A stretch of DNA of 47,789 nt. Origin: Pelargonium tetragonum (taxonomy: Eukaryota > Streptophyta > Magnoliopsida > Geraniales > Geraniaceae). The notes below the pieces were generated by a model that was given only the letters and a program-made list of their open reading frames with translations, did no database searches and was not told the origin of the DNA. Every line of letters begins with the position of its first letter. Position 1 is the first letter of the stretch. The stretch lies in contig JAYMTL010000147.1 of NCBI GenBank assembly GCA_036897445.1, forward strand, positions 1 through 47,789, given 5' to 3'. This document shows positions 37,781 through 46,400 of the stretch, piece after piece. The translations under genes and the position numbers were made by a program.

Positions 37781-37940
37781 TTCGGTTTTTAAGGCAGGCA
37801 ATAAGACTATATTAAGGCTTAAACCTCTCCATAGTAATAACAACAAAAGAAAGAGGAATATACCAAATATAACTAATACTACAAAGACTCTACCTATACT
37901 ATAAAATAAGACTGCCTATTACTATCTATTCCATTTGTAA
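37781..37940. other. Short CTA/ATA-rich block
   Basis: A+C-rich with TACTACAAAGACTCTACC-type words and almost no G. It resembles the A+C-rich halves of the blocks at 10.3, 30.8 and 40.2 kb in word content, but I could not align it over more than short words. Confidence 0.3.
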
Positions 37941-38102
37941 CTAAAAGAAGTTCCTTAAACCGGGCCTTATATTATATATAAAAGGAGTTGGAGTGCTTAA
38001 AAGATTAACAAAAAGGGGTGCCTCAAGGTTTTAATGAAAATAGAAAAAAGGAACTGTAAAAAATCAAGGTTAGGAGTCTCTAGGGGTCTCGATTACTTAA
38101 AA

Positions 38103-38205
38103 GGGAAAATCGTTGTATAAGTATAAGGGAAGGTGTTGTCTCTGGTCTTGCTTACTTGTCAGCACTGCTAATCCATAAAGGAAATCGTAAAACTAGGAAG
38201 GCTAA
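38103..38205 (+). repeat. Dispersed repeat R2, copy 2
   Basis: It contains the 15-base word GTCTTGCTTACTTGT (38145-38159) and AATCCATAA (38170-38178) with nearly the same spacing as copy 1 at 591-630, plus alignable flanks. Copy 2 carries extra bases upstream of the shared word. It has the same orientation as copy 1 and lies 37.5 kb away. Confidence 0.6.
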
Positions 38206-39314
38206 AAGGCGGGAATTCCTTAACTCATAAGGTAAGAAGGTAATAAACAGGCAAATTCTTTATCAAGTCCTAGCCTTCCTGACAGTAACTTAGTGCAATT
38301 GCTTCTTTCAGCTCCTTTTTTAAATTCCCCGTAAACAGTGCTCCCACATCTTTAAAGTTCCTACTATCCTCAATCCTTGCGCTACTCTTTCTTTATGAAG
38401 TCTATTCTAATAGACCTTTGCTTGTGGTATCTCTAGTAATGCTGGCGTCCTGAGCTCTCTTTTTTAACAAGCACACGAGGGGAAGTTTCTTTTAGTATAA
38501 ATATCTTTTTATTGGGTTTCTAAATGTACCAGCTTAGCTTCCTATTATACTCTGAAAGGTTTTATTTGTTATTTAGGATCTGATATTCCCAAGTTTCCGG
38601 GTCCTGAAAGTAAACAAAGGAATAATGCAATTAGCAATGAAAACCTTAGTGAAAGTAGGCTATGAGATCTTCGAATTGTGTCTTCCCCTATTTCCGGGTG
38701 TCCCTAAAGGTAAGAGAACTCTAAAGCCAAAGTAACCTTTTCTTTGAATTGAGCCTAAATCACCAGGTTATTAAAGACAGGAAATGGAAAGTCTAGTCAA
38801 TGATGGGGTTAGGAGTAGCGGGCACCCATAAGATAGGTATGAGTTTTATCCTGCTATAGAGCCCCTTTTATTACTATACTAGGGAAGATAACATAAACCG
38901 AAGGACTAAAATTCGCTTACTATAAGCTATAAGCGAAAACTAGAGCAGTAAAGAGTTTCAATCTTTTGCCGTATCCCCGTCTCTCAAGTCAAGTATAGAG
39001 GAATCTTTAGAATAAAGTCTAAAAGCTAAGTAGGGTTCTTCACTTTAGAATAAAAGCGGCAATTTCCTTAGGGATTGTCTATAACAGGAATTTTTTTACA
39101 TGTTGCCGTTCCTGTATCTTCTGATTTAAAAGGCAAGTCCTAAATCTCCGAAATAGCAGTTAAAGAATTCTAAAGCATAGGAAATCTTAACTAAAAAAGA
39201 GTCTTGGCAGAGGTTAAATTAGCAATAAAAAAGGCATTCTGGATAATAACTTTTGCATTGTTTGGTTTAACTTAACTACGTTACCTTTTCGTTAGCCTTT
39301 TTGAAGTTTACTAA

Positions 39315-39333
39315 TGTTATAAAGTGTTATAAA
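39315..39333. repeat. 10-bp tandem duplication, last base changed
   Basis: TGTTATAAAG (39315-39324) is followed at once by TGTTATAAA (39325-39333) and then A instead of G. Confidence 0.8.
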
Positions 39334-39950
39334 ACTACTCTTTTTTAGGGGTTCGTTCTGTAACCGAGTATTCTTATCTTAGGAGTTCTAGGCCGTTCTT
39401 TTATCTGTCTTTACCATAAGGAATCGAAACCTTCTACAATACTAATAAGGGGAACCTAACAATTAGGGACTAAAGGAATAGAGGATTACCTGCCGACTAT
39501 ATCATTTATAAGAAAAAGTTTACCCTTTTGTTAGTTAAAAAGAATTAAGCATAGTTGAAAGGTCCTTATAGCAGGGCAGTTGTTTCCTTTATAATCTGGA
39601 CAAAAAAGAGGGTGAATTCAAATAAGGAATAGGAAATACGAACTCCAAAAGCCCTTGGTAGAACCAACGACCTTACGAGCACTCCTGTGTTTTTTAGCTA
39701 TTCTAGGCAGTTTCCTTTAGCATCATTCTATTTAATCTGTATCCATTATATTGAGTCCTTTTGAAAAAACGATTTACTTATAAGATAAGAAAAGGTTAGA
39801 TCATAGAGTATCCTCGGATTCCTGAATATTTATTAAAGCAAGTCTGTATCTCTAAAGTAAGAGTTGCTGTTGTGTTACTTTGTTTCTATAGAAAGAAATT
39901 CATGAGAATAAGGAGCTCTTTAGGAGTATAAAGAATAAAGAACTAAAGTG

Positions 39951-40340
39951 AAATTTTTGGTTATAATGCATAATGTAAGCAGGTCTATTCATCATACTAT
40001 CCTGCGGTGTTAACCCTCCTCGCTAACGCTACAGTCGGCAAGAAGGGCTATTCTCTAATCTCCTAGGGCTTTTAACGATAAGAGCAAAGCGCAGAAGGTA
40101 TTATCCCTTACCAATTAGGATTCCTACTCCTATCTCTTCTCTATACAGCATATACTACCCTTTTACATATAATAAGACTAAGATAAAGTATGTATATGTA
40201 GAGAAAACTACAAAAAATAGAAAAACAAAGGAATACTAAGAGAATCTATATAAATATAAATAGAATTCCTATAGCTCCTAAAAAGAAATACAAAGAACAT
40301 AAAATACAGTACCGGTCGTACTAGCTTACAGCCTTTTAGA
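39951..40340 (+). other. CTA/ATA-rich block containing R1
   Basis: R1 copy 2 (40009-40060) is followed by a C+T-rich run (40110-40165) and then an A-rich run (40170-40260). One plus frame stays open for about 70 codons from just after a TAA at 40024 to a TAA near 40238, with a basic, then tyrosine- and lysine-rich translation. It has no recognisable domain and no ATG start near its beginning. It is the best open frame in any R1 copy, but within chance for the window. Confidence 0.35.
40009..40060 (+). repeat. Dispersed repeat R1, copy 2
   Basis: GTTAACCCTCCT (40009-40020) and CAGTCGGCAAGAAGG (40032-40046) align with the first two R1 words of the copies at 30629 and 43226. The gap between the words is 23 bases start to start here, against 19 and about 25 in the others, so these indels are not multiples of three. 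The third R1 word is not evident. Confidence 0.5.
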
Positions 40341-42680
40341 AGGGTTATACGGCACAGATATTATAATAACAGCTTTCAAGACTAAGAAAACAAGCATAAA
40401 AAAAAACGAATTTAGATTGCCTTAATTATGATGGAATGGCCAAGCACACACTAAGTTTAAATTAACCAAACTCTGCTTTTATCAATAGAGAGGGGCTAGC
40501 CTTGGAGATACCGGATAAAGTCTAGTATATAAAGGGTGTGAAACCGGAACTCGAATCAAATTTTGAATTTCCTAAGGCTTACTTATACTTAAAGCCTACA
40601 AAATTAAGGATAGGTCTCAGTGAGACACGTTACATTTACAACTAGGCTAGGCTAAAAAGGATACCCAATAGTTTTTCTTTTTAAGAATAAGTTTCAGGGT
40701 ACTTTTCAGAGAAAGTAGAGAGTCCTATACCTATATTCCGGACTTACATTCATAGAAACACTTTTGAGTATTATGAAATCTAAGCCATATAATTTAACGA
40801 GTGAAGTGGAGTCGTGGTTAACTGCAAAAAAATCCCGAGTGATACACATCTCAAAGTTTTACTATCATAATAAATCTGATCTATCATTATAGGAGATCCC
40901 TTATTTGTACTTTTACGCATACTCATTAATCAGCACTTTTCCTAAATAAGAAAGGCTCTGGAATTTGGTTTTCTATTTTTGAAAAGGTTTATGAGTCAAA
41001 CATACCCCTGAATGCTTTTACCCTCGCCTAGATTCGACTAAGTATCTTGATAGGCTTTCTTCATAGGTATTGCGTCTAATTTGTAATACTTTGCAGTATT
41101 CCTCGAGTTAGGTTCCCTAGAAAAAGAGTTCTTTGTAAGGCAGTTTTTAATTTGAAGAATAGCAAAATGCTTATGCTTAATTGACAAAAATGTGTAAAAA
41201 TTTTACAAAAAGGGTGTCGAAAAGTGGGTATTTCCTAGTTAGAAAACTGTTCAATTTCCAGGGTCCTAAGAAGGTTACTTTAAGTCTCGAGGTGTTACTT
41301 TCAAAAGTTCTTGAACATGAGAAATCCCCTAAATCCCAATTTCAGTATACTTCTTCAAATTCAAAGTCAATTTATTTAGCTATAATAATTAAGAAATAGA
41401 GCAGTAGTTTTTCTAAATTTGTAGGGTAAGGAGATGGTAAGTCATTTAATCTAAATGTCTACTCCTTTTAATTTAAGTAATGTAATTTTCTTCGTAGCCT
41501 CGCGCGGTAGATCAGACGTACAGATTGCAGAGAATACCTTGGTTTAGCTATGAATGGTTTGAGGTCTTATTGAAGTTCTATTCGTTTTTAATAGGTGTAT
41601 TTTGGAAAAGAAACTAGCTTTTTTCTTTGTACTTTGTATTTGACCTTAAACCGGAATTTCTCGACCAAGTATTTCAATTCCTTTGACCCAACTTTCCTAG
41701 GCTATTTACCACTTGTAAACTTTGTAAATGTTATTACTTGTTTATTGACCCACGATTGCCAAAGTACCCATCAAAAGATTTAGAAACCTTCTATTTGTAA
41801 GGCCGTTGTATTTTAAACGCTTAAAAGAAGCTTCTTCTTCTTTTTAACACCCAAAACCAGTCCTCGCTTGGCTTAGGTTCTTTTGTTTATATAATCCTAT
41901 ACTAAACCTCAGAAGCATCTCTAGGTTCTGCTATAATTTAGGCCTTTCTATACTTTTATCAGGAACTTCTATTTGCAAGTTAATAAACACTTTCTATTAG
42001 GGAGTCTTTCCAAAGGGTTGTAGAGGTATAGTTATAGCATGCAAAATGAGAGAAATGAAAGTAACAGATGTGTTCTGACACAGCCTAGGATTACTCGTAA
42101 TACACTTAAGAGTTATCTGATAGCTACTATCTATTGCCTCAATTTAGCTTACTCTTTTGGTACTACTTAGGGATTCCCATCTTTCCAGGCTGCCCTTTTT
42201 CGTTAGGTATAATCCACAAGGACTCGATCAAATTTTTAATGAAAACCTTTTTAGGACCTTCTAAACTTAATATTCCCGTTTAGACTTTCAAGCACTCTAG
42301 GCCAAAGTTACGCCTAGTAAAGCTCTGTTAACACTACGCCTTTACTTTAACTTGAGAAAACCCGTCAAACTTGATTGGGACGAAATCCACTTATATAAAT
42401 TCGGAAAAAGACTACCATACTTAATCAGGGGTACTCCAGTAAATATTATTCAGAGCCTCCTCAAAAGAGTCCTCACAAAATTACACCAAGAGCAAAACCC
42501 ATCTCTTAACCTCAGAACAACCACTTCAAATATTTTCCTTCTCGAATCGAACTAGTTAACCAAGGTCTGGTATTCAGACTCCCGTTTCACTTTCCTTAAC
42601 AGAGAAGCGCTTTGTCAGGACTTCAAAATGGAACTAATAATACAAGCATATTTTCAATAATTTTCTTTAGTTTTTAATAC
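40341..42680. other. Noncoding AT-rich stretch
   Basis: No gene identified. Plus-strand frames at 41181-41399, 41595-41783 and 42352-42555 (60 to 72 codons) have no recognisable domain. One GGANTCC site lies at 42171. The stretch shows no repeat I could align elsewhere. Confidence 0.6.
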
Positions 42681-42930
42681 AAAATCTTTCTTTTTGCGAA
42701 AAGTTAGTGTGTACCTCTCTGTATAAAAACTCTAATAAGTAATAAGTATAGTAACAGTAGGTAAAGAAGAACAGATGCAAGGAATTTGGAATAGTAGCTA
42801 CAATAACAGTACAAAAGCAATCCTTTTAACACACTACAAAGGCCCGAAAAAATACAGATTCATTTGAAATTGATAGACTACCTTAAAGCCACACCTACTC
42901 TCTTATACCGGCTTTTCTTAATACCTAAGT

Positions 42931-42955
42931 CTTTCTCCAGACCTGTAACCCTCAC
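42931..42955 (+). repeat. Dispersed repeat R3, copy 2
   Basis: CTTTCTCCAGA, one variable base, CTGTAACCCT at 42931-42952, matching 31402-31423 at 21 of 22 bases. It precedes an R1 copy by about 300 bases, whereas R3 copy 1 follows an R1 copy by about 770, so the order of the two elements differs between loci. Confidence 0.55.
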
Positions 42956-43225
42956 ACTCTTAATCTGAATAACTCACTCTTTTAAGAGCTAAAACCTTCC
43001 TCTTGATAAAAAGAACTTTATTATGTTACTCTGTATCTGTATATCTACCTTCATGATAGCTTTCTTAGTCTTCTTTATTAGAATTAGAGTTGCAGTAGTA
43101 ATCCGCTAGACTCCCTATACTTATTAGAATTTCTAGTACTATCTTACCCTGTATATATAATCTTAATTTATGGGTATAGGATAGATCTATTAGACTTATT
43201 TGTAATAGAGTGTTGCTTTTGTTAA

Positions 43226-43335
43226 GGTTAAGACCTCCTGCACGTTGTTCCAGTTGGTAAGAAGGACTATTCATTCTACAATTAAGCCCTTACACTCATT
43301 ATTGATAAACCCAGAGAACAATGAGTAATACACCT
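43226..43335 (+). repeat. Dispersed repeat R1, copy 3
   Basis: GGTTAAGACCTCCTG (43226-43240), CAGTTGGTAAGAAGGACT (43251-43268) and CCAGAGAACAATGAGTAA (43311-43328) follow the order of R1 copy 1 at 30629. The last word matches at 17 of 18 bases. Confidence 0.6.
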
Positions 43336-43480
43336 TAACAAAGATAATCTACTAATAACTACCTATACAGTATATAAAAGAAAAAAGAACTGCTATAAGA
43401 CATAGGCTACGGGTTATTCCCCACGGTATTGCTCTAGCTCCTATGGATCGTTCTCTTACTGCTAATACAACTCCTACTAT

Positions 43481-46400
43481 CTTTCCTTGCCTTTTGAGTG
43501 CCTAAACTTGGTGCGGCTGCCTGCTTTAATCCAATAACAGAGTTCTTTAGGTATAATGCATATGAAACAAGTTACGATGAAGAGTTTTTATGCGATTGGA
43601 ACCCTCGTATTCTTGTGTTTTTGTACTTTGGAAAAAGCTTTTTTAAGTATCTAAAAGGGTCTCGTGTTCCTGTTCTTATGAGCCCTTGTAGTTACTGTAG
43701 CCTTAGCCTTACTTAATTCTTTATTATAGAATATGAGATTAGCTTACTACAGCCTTAAAAGTCTATTCTCTAGGATTGATTTTCCTTAAGATATATAGTT
43801 TCGGTTAATAAGAGGAAAAGCCCACCCCATTTAGTATTTAGTTAATTACCTCCCCGATATCCCTAGAACTGTGAGGTACAAAATTTCCTTTGACTTGGCC
43901 TCCAGAAGCCCCTTTTACAACATTAAAAACTAGCTAGTGAGAAGATGTTCGAAGCCGGAGTTACTATCTAGAATCTCTTTTATCGCACATGTAGCTTTAA
44001 GGTTTTAAAGGTGTTACCTGCGTTTTAATCACTCACACTTTTTCAAGTTTCCTTAACTTAATTACACTTAGAAAACTCCTACCCAGGATTACCACAAGGA
44101 CTTTCCCTTTTATTACGGAGCTAAGAAAGAAAAAAGAAAAAGAGGGCTTACTAGCTGTCTAAATTCCTTCTAATTCCCAAACTATACCCCTTAGAAACAC
44201 TTTTGGTTGTTACCCAGGTTATACTGGTGGAATTCTCCCGGATAACCTTTAAGAATCCTAGTGAAATTCTAGTAAGTAAGTCAACTGGGCAAGAGAAAGA
44301 GACTCCCTTAACTAAAAGGAAACTCTTAAGAAAGATTAAGACAACAAAACCTGATTCAACAAGACAGAAAGAAATTCTAAGACCATTTCCATGCCAGAAA
44401 ACACAAGCCAGACCACAAAGTATTCATTTCACAGTTTTTTGCCCGCTTAAATACATTAATTAAATAGAGACCTAAGAAAACAGGGGAATCCCCTTCTTTT
44501 TCACTTTAACCCCTGTTTAGTACATCTCATATAGATTCCATTTCATAAATTTACTTCATATTCTACAAGGTTTGTTTGACTTGATGCAATTCCAACCAAG
44601 CTTTAAGTGGGCACTCCTTTTACTTTTTATAGTGCAAATTGCTCTTGTGCGGGAAGTGCTAATTTCTTTTTGACCACCCTTAACTCGCAAGTAATAGATC
44701 AAAGGCTTTTTATAGCATATAACAGGTTGCCTTGTAAAAGGCAAGATGCAAATTTTCTTAATAGAAAAGTCAATTCCGCTACAGCAGCTAAAAACAAGTA
44801 AAAACCAAGATTAAACCCTTAAAATTTGAAAATTCTAGACCAACATAAAGAGTAAGAATTTTGTAATAAGTGCTTGACTAACTTTACTTTAATGGAGAAA
44901 GGAAGTATCTTTACACTAAAAGCCTGTCGCATAAACTTACTGCTAACTACCCTACGGCTCCCTTTCATTCTTTTATTAATCACTAAGCAAACCCCTTCCT
45001 TTTACTTACTTCTGTCCCAAAGAGGAAACGAGTTTAAAACATCATAAAATCTAGAAGTGCTTTTGAAGCAAAAAGGGGCGTAAATACACATTTAAACTTC
45101 CCTGTAGGATAGAAATCCAAAATAAAATAGTGAATACCTCGAAAAGAAGTTTGAGATTCCCCTGTTAGTTAAATGAGTACTATTACAGAAATCCGGGATA
45201 TACAAAGTTATATTTAAATTATAAAGGAAGAGAACTCAAGATAAAGTCTTTTTATAATTAGTTAGTTTTATCGGGCTGCGCTCGCTTTATTTCTTGTTTT
45301 TTTCCTACGGAATTCCTTTTATTAAATTCTTGGTAGTGTTTCTTATCTGAGCTCGCTGCCCCAGCTCTTTATAGAATAGGGGATTAGAAAGCTTGTCTGT
45401 CTAATTTTAGTTTGATAAAAGAAAGTTTCTAAGATAGAGATAAGCCTTATACGCAAAGTTCTATTTTTTTTTCTTTAGTTTTTTAGGCCCTAGTGAGAAA
45501 GAGCTCTTTGACAATTGAAACGTGCCTGTTTTATTCTTTTTATAAATGCTATAGTCTCGCAAGTAATAGGATTTTTTATTAAAGTAAAAAGAAAAAGAAC
45601 CACAGGGTCGTAGGTATAAATTAAGAGCGTTAAAACTAGAGCGCACGAGGTAAGCTTGCTTAGAGAAACTAGCCATGGAATAAATGAAACTAGCTACGAG
45701 CAAGGCTTTGTCTTTTGAATTTTATACCTCCTTATGGAAGACTATATAACTGTAGTTAAGTTTTTTTATTCCCGAACTTTGAGTATGACTTTAAAATATC
45801 AAATAATTTTTAAACAGATCGGTAAGTAGCGTAACTTGAGTTTCTAAAGGAGTCTTTATTTTAATTAAGAGAAGAGGCACTAATGGATTAGGACAATTTT
45901 TGAGTAAATACTCCACGAAAAGAGTCAAAATCTGTACATATAACAAAGTGCGCTGCGAATTATCTTAAACAAATTCTTAAGACCCTTACTTAAACTTAAA
46001 AAGAGGAAGTTACTAGAATGCCAGGTAGCTTTTAAGGGTATTTTGTTTTCTATTACGCATAGGCAAAGGATAAGTCCTTTACTAAAGTTGAACTGCAACG
46101 TAATCTCTACTTAAATCTCCTAAGACTTCAGTTTTTATAGGATCCATTAGGATTTAAATAGCTTGGATAATTTGTAGGAACTATCCCTTTAATTTATATG
46201 GTTTCTTTTAACTTCGGGCTTAAGCAACCTTGAATTAAAGTTTAAAAACGACCCAAGTATTCCTTTTTTTCTTTGGCGATCCCAATTAATTAGGCTAAAA
46301 AGGTATTCCCTGGTGGTACAAAAAGAGAGCTTATCCACATATTTTATGCTAAAATGAAGCCGGTATTCTTACTTTTTTTATAGATTAGGTGTATACAGAA

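Larger units (their letters stand above)
37941..39950. other. Noncoding AT-rich stretch with R2
   Basis: No gene identified. It contains R2 copy 2 (38103-38205), an 8-bp hairpin TTCGCTTA/TAAGCGAA (38912-38937), a tandem duplication (39315-39333) and a GGANTCC site at 39816. Confidence 0.6.
42681..43480 (+). other. CTA/ATA-rich block containing R3 and R1
   Basis: The largest block of this texture. It holds A+G/A+C-rich sequence (42690-42800, with GTAGCTACAATAACAG), a C+T-rich patch with R3 copy 2 (42931-42952), a second C+T-rich patch (43020-43080) sharing CAT.ATAGCTTTCTTA with 29406-29419, and R1 copy 3 (43226-43335). The minus frame 43065-43274 and the plus frame from 43498 are short open frames without recognisable domains. 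Confidence 0.4.
782..44491. repeat. Dispersed GGANTCC short palindrome (about 33 sites)
   Basis: Sites counted by eye, by start: 782, 1674, 1965, 2296, 4241, 6244, 6952, 9698, 10277, 11371, 11806, 12251, 12812, 13323, 14346, 14489, 14975, 16112, 19091, 19229, 20340, 21010, 21308, 22099, 22473, 26678, 34680, 36776, 37193, 39816, 40118, 42171 and 44485. From base composition about 5 are expected. Many extend to AAGG..TCCTT. They are most frequent from 9.7 to 22.5 kb, and none was seen between 22.5 and 26.6 kb or between 26.7 and 34.6 kb. The function is unknown. Confidence 0.7.

Noticed and set aside
43498-43716. 72-codon plus-strand ORF (GTG start) with a protein-like translation
   Set aside because: It sits at the end of a CTA-rich block, but no family is recognisable and the open length is expected by chance. 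A resemblance to NADH dehydrogenase subunit 3 was considered, but the key motif is absent.
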